Origin: Trichosphaerium sp. ATCC 40318
Lineage: Eukaryota > Discosea > Flabellinia > Trichosidae
Length of the DNA stretch: 64,000 bases
Assembly: GCA_038496445.1 (NCBI GenBank)
Contig: JALMLS010000548.1
Coordinates: 62,001 to 126,000 of the forward strand
Direction: 5' to 3'
Under the pieces are notes generated by a model, which was given only the letters and a program-made list of their open reading frames with translations, was not told the origin of the DNA and ran no database searches. Positions 25,245-37,400 of the stretch are shown piece after piece. Position 1 is the stretch's first letter. Every line of letters begins with the position of its first letter. The translations under genes were made by a program, and so were the position numbers.

Positions 25245-27367
25245 ATGGCTTCGTTTTCGTATTACATACCTGTTTTGGCTTTTTTGGTAGTGTGCGTTGC
25301 GTCTAAAGACGTTACAGGTACATACAGTAAGTATTCTGACACTAAAACGTTACAGTTGATTTTACTTCGCCAATAAGATATTGGGACGGTTTTGGGGTAC
25401 TGAATTGAACACAACGAAGCGTGGCACTATCTAAATCAAACACTAGCTAAACTACGTTGAAACGGCCCAAACGCTAAACTATAGTGCATGGCAACAAGAT
25501 TACGGCGGTTTTAGTATAATGTCGTCCGATGATAGAGCAAAAGTAATGGAACTTTTCTTTGGCAAAGACGGCTTACGTCCAGGTTAGTTAAAGCCAGCCT
25601 GCTGTTACTAGACAGATATATTGTAATACCAATACACAGGTTTGTTAAAAATGTTTCTTGATCCATTCCACGAGGGATACACTATTGCTGGCACGTGATT
25701 TTTTTTTTGAAAAACTTTTCGAAAACACAACTTTTCTTACAACAATTCGTTTAGGTAACGATAATGGCGACCCTTATGTTTTGAATATGCCAGGTTTTGA
25801 TCATACTACAACGACCAAAAATCAGTTATTTCATGCGACAGAAGGGCTTAAAATGATCAAGGAATGGGGGTACGACAAAATTGTAATTGTTTACAATTCT
25901 CTGAATGCATACTGTTTAGGGGTACGCTCAAAGTACTAGCTGGAATGTACGGTCCAGCTGGCTGGGTAACTAAGGAGAGAAAAATAAGGTCCAGAGACCT
26001 TGATCCTGAACGTAAATATGAATGTGGAGAGTACCTAGTTTCTTGGGCAAAATTTCTGAAAACCAAAGGTCTACCAGTACATGCTATATCCCTTCACAAC
26101 GAAGGCGAGGATGGCGGGCCTGACCGATATCCTACACATCCAGGTTAGTCAGAAAGGAGCATGCATCGTTTCTCATGCCACTTAGGGCAAGACTATGACA
26201 TGTTTTGGCCTGCAGATCAGATTGTCGAGTTTATAGTATTCCTTCGTGATATGCTTGACAAAGATGACCTGGATGAAGTACTCATATCACCGGGTAGGCA
26301 ATAATAATTTGTTAAACTAACTAAGAGTAAAACAAGGCGAGACATCCAGTTTGGACCATTTGATTTCGTTTAACATTTCAACTGCAATTTCGTCAAACCC
26401 AGAAGCACTAAAGAATCTTGGTATTATAACCTCACATGGGTTCGGAAGTGCCGACAATAGGGCTATAAATATGTTGCGTGAAAAGAGTAATAAAGGAAAT
26501 AACCTTCATGCATGGGTATGTCCTCTGTATTGTGGTGATAACCTAACAATATCTGATCAGATTACTTCCGACTCTTTTGAGCAAATGACAGTCCCATTTA
26601 TTGAGGTAGGCCCTTGGCCACTATTTAGTTGGGTATATGCTAACCCTAACGGTAGCAATACATTTCACATATTTACACCAGCGGTATAAATGGACTTATT
26701 CCTTGGGCTACAATCCAGAGGTAGCGTTATTTTATCAGCGAGGTTTTTTGACTAACATTTGTTTAAGGCCATCTCAGGTACGATTCATAGTTAGAATCGC
26801 TCAATGACTAATTGTATAAAGTGGGTTAGAGGGGATCCTAATCCAGGTACTTGCGTAATTGTAAATGATGATGGCACCTTCAAAGTGACAAGGTACAACA
26901 TTCTCATAATTTTATCAAACTGTTATTATTGAGTAACAAAATTTTTAGAGGGTATTACTACTTGAAGCAGCTTTCTCGTGCAGGACAAGCAGGTACATAC
27001 TATTACTCTCCATACAGTGTAAACAATAAAAAACATCCACAAAGGTTCTACAGTTGTTTCTGTATCTCCTACAGATAACACTGTGGCAGCTTGGGCTTCT
27101 ACAAGTGATGCAGTAAAAGATTCATTCGTGATAGTAAATTCGGTATGTTAGCTTTTCTCTCTTTACTTGGTAACCTTCTCTTAGAACAACGCAACTGAAT
27201 CAATGAGTATTGCAATTAAAGGGTCTGGGGATACTTGGTTAGGCACACGAACTAATGACATGGGAACAGAAGAGTACTATGATATTGGCACTTTTGTTTC
27301 GAAGAATAATGTCCTGGTGTACAGTGCTCCACCGTTATCAGTTACAACCTTCTTTAGAAGTGACTAG
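25245..27367 (+). CDS. Secreted glycoside hydrolase, GH30-like (clan A)
   Basis: Residues 2-20 (ASFSYYIPVLAFLVVCVAS) are a signal peptide, so the enzyme is secreted or lysosomal. Later exons show a TIM-barrel glycosidase: WQQDYGGFSIMSSDDR, GLLKMFLDPFHEG, LKVLAGMYGPAGWV, GEYLVSWAKFLKTKGLPVHA, ISLHNEGEDGG (the likely acid/base glutamate after His-Asn), NLGIITSHGFGS, SDSFEQMTVPFIE, NGLIPWATIQRPSQWVRGD and a C-terminal beta-domain ending SAPPLSVTTFFRSD. The HNE motif and the PLSVTTF ending recall GH30 and related clan GH-A enzymes. I could not place the nucleophile with certainty, and the substrate is unknown. The start is the only ATG that gives the signal peptide. At least ten short introns. 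Confidence 0.65.
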
Positions 27368-27839
27368 TGCTTGGTGTTGGAACAATGGCTTGAATAATAT
27401 CTCTGCTTTATGATGAAGAAGGCTCATTTACACCATGACAATCAAAAAATAAATAACATTTAAAACAAAAAAAATACAGGCAGAGGTAGAAATTTCTTTC
27501 TTCCAACAAAAAAGTTAACTATCACGTGCAAGTATAAAAAAGAAACTGTTCTGGTGTTAGTAATACGAGACTATTTAGAAGTATGTAAACGTTACCAGGT
27601 GATTGTGGTGAAGAAGCACATTTCCAAACGTTGCCTTGCAATGCTTGGCTCCCAAGGCAGCTTCGGCTGTTTTCAAAGGCGAGATAACTGCTCAGTAAGT
27701 GCCGTAATTTTTTGTTTGTTGGCATGGACTTTCTGTCTTTAGACTGCCTAGTACTACCAATCTTGAGCAGTTCAATGTAAGAATACTCTCGAGCCAGTGG
27801 TATTAAATGGAAATGGCAATACCCAATGATACACGCCTG
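27368..27839. other. Convergent intergenic region with one possible exon
   Basis: This lies between the 3' ends of two convergent genes. On the minus strand, about 27,690 to 27,596 reads ISPLKTAEAALGAKHCKATF with a GTAACG donor after it, which could be a coding exon of a very small gene, but I found no start or stop to complete it. The rest shows only AT-rich sequence with a CACGTG at about 27,522. Confidence 0.3.
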
Positions 27840-30405
27840 CTATTTATTACTACTCTGGTTTACCATTACTACAGTGCTAGTAGAACGGCCATTTTTCCTA
27901 GAAAAAGGAAAAACGGCTCTTCTCCAAGAGGGTTTTAAGAATATTGCAATGACTATCAAGACGGCAAGCTGCGTGTAGAGTGAGTAAAAAAAAGAGCCAT
28001 TAAGTGCATACTACTATTATGATTGCTGCTACAATTGCAAAGATAATTCCAAGTGAAGAATCAGCATTGTCTTGAGTACATCCTGATTGTACTTCAAACA
28101 GAATGTCTACTCTAGAGTAAAAAATGTAAGTCAAATCTGTTAAACTGTCGGACAAAAAAAAAAAGGGTGTACTTGGTAGTTTTTTGTTCTTGGATTGTGT
28201 TAACACAAGTTTTACTCCCTTTAATTGCGCTTATTGGACACTTTTTAGGAGATTCCACAACAATACATGAATATTCCATAGCGGTTATACTATTATTTAT
28301 CATGTGATCTACCTGAGTAACATCAACCTCAAAAGTACTTTCGCTTTTGAGAATAATACAGCCTATAATATTAATTAAGCTTTTTTGGGCATCAATTGTA
28401 TGTTTCAATGTTGTACCGTTTACTGTCATTCCTTTATTTCCCTTATGGAGTAATACAATGGTACCATTATTTGTAAAGTTGCCAAGAATCGTCACATCGT
28501 TTTGAATAATAAGAGTTCCTGTGTTTATTACATTGCCAAAGGTACATGATCCTGTATCACAATCCAAACAATCTTCAGTTGTACATATAACTACACAAGT
28601 GTGTAAGAGAATAATAGTAAATTGTTAGTGGTAACATATTACTTACTAGTGTTGTACTGTGTTGGACTCGCTAATGTTGGTATCGGAGATTCAGTAGTGG
28701 GAACGTCACCGCCGATTGTAACAGAACAAGGTGGTGTATCTGCTTCTAGAGCCTTATTAAAGAGCGTACTGTTGCAGCATAATGCTTGAGAAGAGCAAGA
28801 TATGCAGTCAGAGGCTGCTGTCACCATGTTATTACAAATACATCATGACTGAGTGCACGTACAGTTCATGTTACGGGCACACGACTCCCCGTTCGAAAAA
28901 GCCCTATTACAATCAAGGACGTTGTACAGATTGACAATACCACCTTGGTAATCACACGACATTCCTGTGTTCTTGGCTTCAAAATTTCGTTAACAAGTAC
29001 TTTTTTGCTCTAACACTTACGGACGTTTAATATGCTTCCACTAAACCACCATTAGGCTAATAATATGCTATTACTTAACTGTATCTCCCCGCCATTGTGT
29101 GCGTGGATGGCTGAATAATCCGTCCTAAGCCAAAGAGTGAATTATAAAAAATACAACAAAAAGTTGTACCTATCGCAATTAACTAAGTTTTTTATGGTTG
29201 AGTTTCTTAGTACTAGAAATGGAAGGGAGAAAATGACACAACCTTTTAGTAGTATTTAATAATGAAGATTTAACTTTATTGAGCGAACCTTGGTACATCG
29301 GGGCATAGAGTCCACGTTTTGAAAAACTTGGAACAATTTTGTTGAGTGAGAAGACTGAGTTTGTGATGGTTGCATCCACGCCTGCAAACCCAACGTATAT
29401 TGCACCTCCTTGTACTGTGCCTCTAGCTAAAGAAATAAAAATAAGAATTATACTTTTAAGAAGAGCACGTGCCATAGGTAATTACAGAGTTGTTCGCAAA
29501 GTAGCAATTAGAAATATCGATGGCCTAATTTTTTGGTAGCAGTTTTGATAGAAATTGACGAAGCATGTACCTGCGTTACGTTCTCTATATAAAGAGCACC
29601 ACCCCTCAGTGAAGAAATTCCATTAAAACTATCATCAACTAGGTTGTTCTCAAAACGACAGCTCGAAACAGTAACCATGTCAGAAATAGTTATTGTCAAA
29701 GCACCGGACGAGATAGGTGCGGACATTTCGGCTGTCATATGATTGTCCAAGAAACGTGTATCGTCAACGGTAACATTATTACTATCCATTAGCGTATTGA
29801 TTAGATTACCACCAAGATATAGTGAGCGTACCAGTTCATGAAAGCAAGAGGTCCATATTGGGTATTGGCTGCATAGCCAAAAAAAAAGCACGACCTTTAA
29901 CACGTGATTTTTTAGTCACAAAACAGCAGTATTTGGTAAGTTACCTTACAATTGCAGTAGAAAAATTTTTGAGCACTAGCTGGCAATTTTTGAATGTTAC
30001 GTTGTATACTTCAACCTTAAACTCTCCTTCGCTATTCAATGCGAGAGATTGAAGTCCCAGGGCTCCGTCGACTGTAGCGCGGTCGTTTATTCCTTAAAGT
30101 AGCCATTAGTTGAAAATCAATATTCGATATATTACGAATTTAATTACCGCTTCGTATCACGAGGTTTTTCCTCAGTACTACTAAGTTGCTCGTATTTGAT
30201 AAGGATAGATCGAAATCGCCAAGTATTATCTCGTCTACGTTTAAGGAAATATAACACCGTAGCCTATTTGAACATGCGTGCTGAGTGTCAGCGGTAACTG
30301 AAGCGAAAGGTTAGTTTTTTAGATCGCTACTTGTATTGTTATACCACTTTGACAACCAACAGTCGTGAAGCACGTCATAATGAAAAAAAAAGCGCCGAAA
30401 AACAT
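27840..30405 (-). CDS. Type I surface protein with parallel beta-helix repeats
   Basis: The start at 30,405 gives a signal peptide (MFFGAFFFIMTCFTTVGCQ). The ectodomain is built of short beta-strand repeats with N-linked sites: IILGDFDLSLSNTSNLVV, VYNVTFKNCQLVLKN, NNVTVDDTRFLDNHMT, VTVSSCRFENN, RGGALYIENVT and QGGAIYVGFAG. The recurring GGA(I/L)Y and xxNxF patterns are typical of right-handed beta-helix proteins such as chlamydial Pmp-like and many protist surface proteins. A cysteine-rich stretch follows, then a second strand-rich block (GNVINTGTLIIQNDVTILGN). The last intron (28,009-27,967) joins AIVAAIIIV to LAVLIVIAIFLKPSWRR, completing a membrane helix with a short basic tail ending at 27,840. 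Stopping at 28,000 would cut the helix. Probably an adhesin or receptor; the ligand is unknown. Confidence 0.65.
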
Positions 30406-30506
30406 TGTTTGTTGTTGGATGATATGTGGTACCTCCGTACTTAGTACAAAGGCGACCCCGAAGACCAAAGTTGACCTCTTAAATTGAAATTGGATCTAAT
30501 TCTCGG

Positions 30507-30815
30507 TTAAGTACGTTGCCGTTCTTTTAGCTTCAAACTCTACAGTGCACATAGTACTTGCTGGCTGCTTTCTGGTGAAAATGTTTCTGATAGTCATGGC
30601 ACGTGATAGGCTAGGCTACTGAGTTCCAGACGTTGTTCCAATTGTTCTAATTTATGATCGCGTACAGTTTCTACACGAAACATTGAAAAAATTGGATAGA
30701 CAGGCATTCGAATTACTAACAATATGTTTATTAGTATGGTGAGTAAATAAAAATTCACAATTTCTACTTGCATTTCGGAGTGTATCAACAGCGATACTGG
30801 ACGTGTAATTACCAC
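30507..30815 (-). CDS. Possible small membrane/coil protein
   Basis: An ATG at 30,815 opens a frame with one hydrophobic helix (NFYLLTILINILLVI) followed by a short charged coil (DHKLEQLEQRLELSSL). A GTGCCA..TAG intron would add SLKLKERQRT and a stop at 30,507. It sits alone in the gap between two larger minus-strand genes. No family is recognised, and the frame may be chance. Confidence 0.25.
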
Positions 30816-30869
30816 TTAAAGCAGTTAACACCTATGTCTATAACACTTGTGAAAGAGGTGTGACATCGA

Positions 30870-31090
30870 CTCATACTACATTTATAGCAAAGGAATACAA
30901 AACAGCTTCTTTGCTGTGCCACCCAAGCTCCTAAAATTAGATGTTTGCAAAAAAGAAAAAGATATGCGTTGTTTGGTTCACGTAGTATGTCTCTTTGCCA
31001 AAACTGTCACCAAACACCGCTTTTCTACCTCTGAGAGCGCTTTAGTCGGAGTCACCTCCTACTTTCAAGGGTGTGAGTTTTTTTGAAAAT
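30870..31090 (+). other. Unassigned open stretch, possible exon
   Basis: The plus strand reads open from about 30,862 through FFAVPPKLLKLDVCKKEKDM, then HVVCLFAKTVTKHRFSTSES, to a stop near 31,086. It has no good start codon and could be an exon whose partners I cannot find. The rest of the gap between 30,816 and 31,421 is AT-rich with homopolymer runs and shows nothing else. Confidence 0.25.
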
Positions 31091-31421
31091 GTTGTGTTGT
31101 GCTATGTTTAACTCGAAAAATACCACAATGATACATTTTGTTACTTTAAATACTTGCAATAGTATTAATACTAGATTATTGTCAATATTCAAATGACATA
31201 CTAAGTAGGTAGAGGAAACAAACTCATGGTCGTTGATAAAAATTTTAGTTTAAATAATTCACAAACACGAGCTGTACAAGGGTAACAAAAAAATTTTGGG
31301 GTTGGTTTTTTTTTTGTTCTCGAAAAAATCCAGAAGTATGTCATCTACTTCTTTGTGATAGTAGATCCTGTCCTTCGTAATAGTTCTCTACATAAATATT
31401 AATTATACGTAAAACACATCA

Positions 31422-34400
31422 TCAATCAAAATTATAATAAAAAATCGAAAAAATCACGTGCCTGAAGTCTCCAGAGGTCTTGGCTTCGTCCTCTTTCTTT
31501 TCTTTATTTGCACTTCGAAGTTTAACTGCGGCCGGATTGAATCCTCCGAATGGGTTCATACCCATTCCTCCACCGCCACCGCCACCACGTGATCCACGTG
31601 CAGCACGTAGTCTGGAACCAAATGATCCACCTGGTGGTAAATTAAGCTTCTTTTTTGGGCCAGCACGGTCATCTGACACAAGGTTGTGAAATTCTATTTA
31701 ACAAATAAGTATTATGGCTTGTACACAATTATCTATAAAGGTATTACCTGAAACAGACTTTGTAGGTAACGCCCTGGCTCCTCTTTGGTGTCCAGCGCGT
31801 TGAGATCTAAAGAAAGTAAGTTTGAGGTGTTTTTGTTGCTGAATAGTTTCTTGTCTTTTTAAAAAGTTGTTTTAAGGTACCTTCTAAGTAAGTAAGCATG
31901 ATCTCTGAGTAATGGTGCCTCGTCAATTCTAGATCCTCTTCGACCTCTTGTCTTTGTACCAATAATCTTCTTAGCTGCAACACCTCCTAGTACAATGTGA
32001 GATTACCAAACAAACACATCGTTTCATCAAAAACAAAACAAAAAAAAAAACTTACTGCGTCTAGTTGGTTGTGGTGGTCCGCTGCTTCCACCATCAGCTG
32101 AATCAAGCGCAGCGAAAAATTTAGTAGCACCAGAAAGAGCCTAATGGAACAAATAAGGTTCAACAACTAAGAAAAGAAATCGTACTTGTGCAATAGAAGC
32201 ATCCATTTCTCTTTCTGTTTCAGAATCTACTTCAGAACTCTTTGAAAGCTCTGAACGCTCTGAAAGTGTCTCACTATCGCTATCAGCAGCAAGAAGCTCT
32301 GATTCACGTTCTCTCTGCATCCTGAGCTGTTCTTTTTCTTGCCACTCATCACGTTCTCTGCGTTCTTTCTCCTACAAAAAAAATAAGCAAGGAAACAAGT
32401 TTCTTGTCTTTTCTTTGACGAAATCGATTCAGAGTGACGTACACGTTGAGCACGTAATCTCTCCTTTCGTAGTCTTTCTTGTTCCTTGATCTCATCTTGC
32501 TCTCTTTCGTACTCGGTACGTATTGTGGCTTGAGCATTCTGTGTTTTTTCTGAAATTGCATCCAGTTCTTTTTGTTTCTGTGCTTGCTCTCTTGCATAGG
32601 CGCCTTCTCGTTCCTTTCTTTCACGTTCTCGTAGTGCCATGAACTCTTGACGTTCACGTTCTTCAAGTTCCTTACGTGCTTTTTCTTCAGCAAGACGTTG
32701 GTCCTCGAGTTCTTTTTCACGTGCAAGCTTAGCAAGACGCTCACGCTCACGTTTTTCAGCAAGGTCACGTTTGAGCTTTTCTTCATCAGCCTTTTTCTTT
32801 GCAGCCCATCTAAACCAGCGTGTCAATAAATTCTATGTATATAGTGAGTAAGACATACCGTTTCCGACGTTCTTCTGCTTGTTGTTGCTTCAAACGTTTC
32901 TTCTCTTCTTCAGCTCTACAACAAAATTAAGAAACTTATGAGAAACAAATTATCGCTCAATCATACCTTCTTTCAGCAGCTGCAGCTTCCTCTTGTTGCT
33001 TCTTTTTCAAAGCCATACGTTGTCCAAAAGTCAACTTCTTCTTAGGTGCCGGAGCAGCTTCAACTGGTTTAGGCTCTTCTTTTGGTGCTACATCAATACG
33101 AAGAGGAGCAGGTTTTGCAACTTCCTTAACAACAGGTTTCGCTTCAACAACCTTTTCTGGTTCAGGTGTAGGCTCAGGGTCATCATCTGTAGCTAATCCC
33201 AAGCGTACTACTGTTGTTGATTGAACAGTATCAGAGATGGCTTGAAGCTCACGGTCTTTTTCTTCTTGCTCTCTTTCATAAGCCTCTTGAAGCTCACGAC
33301 GTTCTCGTTCTCTTAAGGCTTCAAACTGAGCACGTTCTCTCTCTTCCTGGGCTTTACGTTCGCGTTCTTCAGCAAGACGTTGTTCCTCAAGCTCTTTTTC
33401 AAGTGCAAGCTTAGCAAGACGCTCACGTTCACGTTTTTCAGCAAGGTCACGTTTGAGCTTTTCTTCATCTGCCTTTTTCTTCGCAGCCCATCTAAACATC
33501 CCGTAAGTAAAACAACTATTAGCATCACAGATTAATCTTACCGTTTTTTACGCTCTTCTGCTTGTTGTTGCTTCAAACGCTTCTTCTCTTCCTCTGCTCT
33601 ACGTAATTGTTTAATATTTTGAATCGTATACACGTGAAGATTATCATACCTTCTCTCAGCAGCTGCAGCTTCCTCTTGTTGCTTCTTTTTCAAAGCCATA
33701 CGTTGTCCGAAAGTCAACTTCTTCTTTGGAGCTGGAGCAGGTTCTGGTTCTGGTTCTGGTTTGGCTTCAACAACAGGTGCTGGTGTTGGCTCTGGTTCGG
33801 GTTCCTGAGGAGCTTGTACAGGCTCTGGTTCTGGTGTTGGCTCCACCTCGCCAGCAGTGGTAGATTGAACAGCATCAGAGATAGCAGCAAGTTCACGTTC
33901 TCGTTCTTCTTGAGCACGAATCTCAGCTTGACGAGCTTCTTCAATCTCTTTTTGACGAACTGCTTCGAATGCTTGTCGCTCACGCTCTTCTTGCTCAAGT
34001 CTAAGACGTTCAGTCTCTTCTTCTTGGCGTTTAAGTTCAGCAGCGATACGATCGCGCTCTTCTTGAGCCTTACGCTCTTTCTCAGCAGCTTCACGTTTGA
34101 TCTTTTCTTCTTGTTCTTTCTTCTTTGCAGCCCATCTAATTATTAAAAAGTTAATCTTTTTTACTTTTCGTTTTCAATAAAATCTACATACCTTCTTTTA
34201 CGCTCAGCTGCAGCTTCAGCTTTCTTTCTCTTGGCTTCTTCAGCTGCTCTAAGAAAACAATTAATAAATCACTGATGTCAGTAGGGAATTTGTGTACCTT
34301 CTTTCAGCGGCTGCAGCTTCCTCTTGTTGTTTCTTTTTCAAAGCCATACGTTGTCCGAAAGTCAACTTCTTCTTTGGAGCAGGTTCTGGTTCTGGCTCTG

Positions 34401-37400
34401 GTTTGGCTTCAACAACAGGCTCTGGTGTTGGCTCAGGTGTTGCCACTGGCTCTGGTTCTGGTTCTTTAGTGGCTTCAACAACAGGTGCGGATTCTTCGGC
34501 TGGTGGCGCAGTAGTCGATTGAACAGCATCAGAGATGGCAGCAAGTTCACGTTCACGTTCTTCTTGAGCACGAATCTCAGCTTGACGAGCTTCTTCAATC
34601 TCTTTTTGACGAACTGCTTCGAATGCTTGTCGCTCACGCTCTTCTTGCTCAAGTCTAAGACGTTCAGTCTCTTCTTCTTGGCGTTTAAGTTCAGCAGCGA
34701 TACGATCACGCTCTTCTTGAGCTTTGCGCTCTTTCTCAGCAGCTTCACGTTTGATCTTTTCTTCCTGTTCTTTCTTCTTTGCAGCCCATCTAAATACTAT
34801 GTCAAAACATTATCAGTATATATTTTCTGTACCGTTTCCGACGTTCTTCTGCTTGTTGTTGCTTCAAACGTTTCTTCTCTTCTTCAGCTCTACAACAAAA
34901 TTAAGAAACTTATGAGAAACAAATTATCGCTCAATCATACCTTCTCTCAGCAGCTGCAGCTTCCTCTTGTTGCTTCTTTTTCAAAGCCATACGTTGTCCG
35001 AAAGTCAACTTCTTCTTTGGTGCCGGTGCTGGCTCTGGTTTAGGTTCTGGCTTAACTTCTGCAACTGGTGCTGGCTCTGGTTTTGTTTCGACAACAGGTT
35101 CAGGTTTCGCTTCTACTACTGGTTCTGGTTTTGGTTCAGGTGTAGCTTCAACAACCTCTGCAAGTTCAGGTTTATCATCAACAGGGGTTGGAGTAGGTTC
35201 TACTGCTTGAACAGGTTCTTCAGCAGGCTCAGATACTGGTTCCGTGACTTCCCCAGCAGTGGTAGATTGAACCGCATTTGAAATAGCAGCAAGTTCGCGT
35301 TCACGTTCTTCTTGAGCACGAATCTCAGCTTGACGGGCTTCTTCGATTTCTCGTTGGCGAACAGCTTCGAACTCTTGTCGCTCACGCTCTTCTTGCTCAA
35401 GTCGAAGACGTTCAGTCTCTTCTTCTTGGCGTTTAAGTTCAGCAGCAACACGATCACGCTCTTCTTGAGCCTTACGTTCTTTCTCAGCAGCTTCACGTTT
35501 GATACGTTCTTCTTCCTCTTTTTGTTTTTGAGCCCACCTTCGTCGACGTTCTTCGGCCTTTTGTTGCCTCAATCGCTTTTTCTCTTCTTCAGCTCTAAAG
35601 TAAAATTAGAACAAAAAGGAAAGTATTTAAGAGTATCGTACCTTCTCTCAGCGGCTGCAGCTTCCTCTTGTTGCTTCTTTTTCAAAGCCATGCGTTGACC
35701 GAAAGTCAACTTCTTCTTTGGAGCTGGAGCTGGTTCTGGTTTTGTTTCAACAGGAGCAGGTGTTGGTTCAGGTTTAGGTTCTTCTTTAGCTTCCTCAACT
35801 GGAGCTGGCTCTGCTGCTACCTCAACAGGTTCAGGTGTAGGTTCGGGTTTCGTCTCTACTGGCTCAGGCTTAGTCTCCTCAACAGGTTGTGGAGTAGGCT
35901 CTGCTACAACAGGTTCTGGCTCAGAAGTGGCTTCAACAGGTTTAGCTGCCTCAGTCTCTTGTGGTTCATGTGATTCTGTTGCTTCGATGGATTGAGTTTC
36001 TTCAACAGGTTGTGGGGATGTAGATTGAACGGCATTTGAAATAGCTGCAAGTTCACGTTCACGTTCTTCTTGAGCACGAATTTCGGCTTGACGAGCTTCT
36101 TCAATTTCTCGTTGACGAACAGCTTCAAACTCTTGTCGCTCACGCTCTTCTTGCTCAAGTCTAAGACGCTCTATCTCTTCTTCTTGACGTTTAAGTTCAG
36201 CAGCAACGCGATCACGCTCTTCTTGAGCTTTACGTTCTTTCTCAGCAGCTTCACGTTTGATACGTTCTTCTTCTTCTTTTTGTTTTTGAGCCCATCTAGT
36301 ACAAAATTAGTAATTTCACCTTGTCAAAATAATAAAATCAGCAATACCTTCTTTTACGCTCAGCTGCAGCTTCAGCTTTCTTTCTCTTGGCTTCTTCTGC
36401 AGCTCTAAAATATAAATTAAAAAACTTCAAAAGTAGCACGTGAAGATTATTCATACCTTCTTTCAGCGGCTGCAGCTTCCTCTTGTTGTTTCTTTTTCAA
36501 AGCCATACGTTGTCCAAAAGTCAACTTCTTCTTTGGTGCTGGAGCTGGCTCTGGTTTTGTTTCAACAGGAGCAGGTTTAGGCTCTTCTTTAGCTTCCTCA
36601 ACTGGAGCTGGCTCTGGTTTAGGTTCTGGCTTAACTTCTGTAACTGGAGCAGGCTCTGGTTTTGCCTCAACAACAGGCGCAGGGTTCTCATCTTTAGCTA
36701 CCATAACTGGAGCTGGCTCTGGTGTTGCCTCAACAACAGGTGTCACATCTTCAGTTGCAGGTTTTGCTTCCTCTGGGTCAGGCTTAACCTCTTCAGGTTG
36801 TGGAGTAGGTTCTGTAGGTTTTTCTGGAGCTTGGGCTTCAACGGTTGGTTCAGTATTAGCCTCAACAAGAGCAGGTTCCTTTGTTGTTTCAGTAACATCT
36901 TTTTCATCGACAACTGCTTCCACTGATGGCTCTTCTGCTGTTGGTTCCTTTGGTTGAGGTTCAGGTTCAGAGACAGGTTCTGTGATTTCTGGTTCGTCTG
37001 ATACTTCTTGTGTAACAGCTTTAACTGGCTCGGATGGTGTTTCAAGAGGTTCAGTAGCAACGGGCTCTGTTTTCGCTTCAGCTGGTTTCGGATCCTCAGT
37101 AGAAACTGTTGAATCTGTAGCTGGAACTTGTTCAGGTTCTTCGACTGGCTCTGCTTCTGGTTCTTTAACGGGTTCTGGCACTTCCTCAGGTTCAGGCTCG
37201 TCCACCTTATCAGAAACAGTAGCGTCAGTTTTCTCAACTACGACTAATTCTACTTCCTTTGATGGAGCTACAGTTTGCTCAACACTGCAAGAGAAAACAA
37301 GTTAGAAACGATGTACCGAACTGTATGCTTCCGTACGGTTTATCATCTTCTTCATCTATATGTTCTGGTATGAATTCGACAACAGCATCCGTTTCAGCAA

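Noticed and set aside
32600-36930. Long open frames on the plus strand rich in Phe, Leu, Ser and Trp, opposite the coiled-coil modules
   Set aside because: They are antisense shadows of Glu/Lys/Arg codons in the repeated minus-strand exons and have no splice or start logic of their own.
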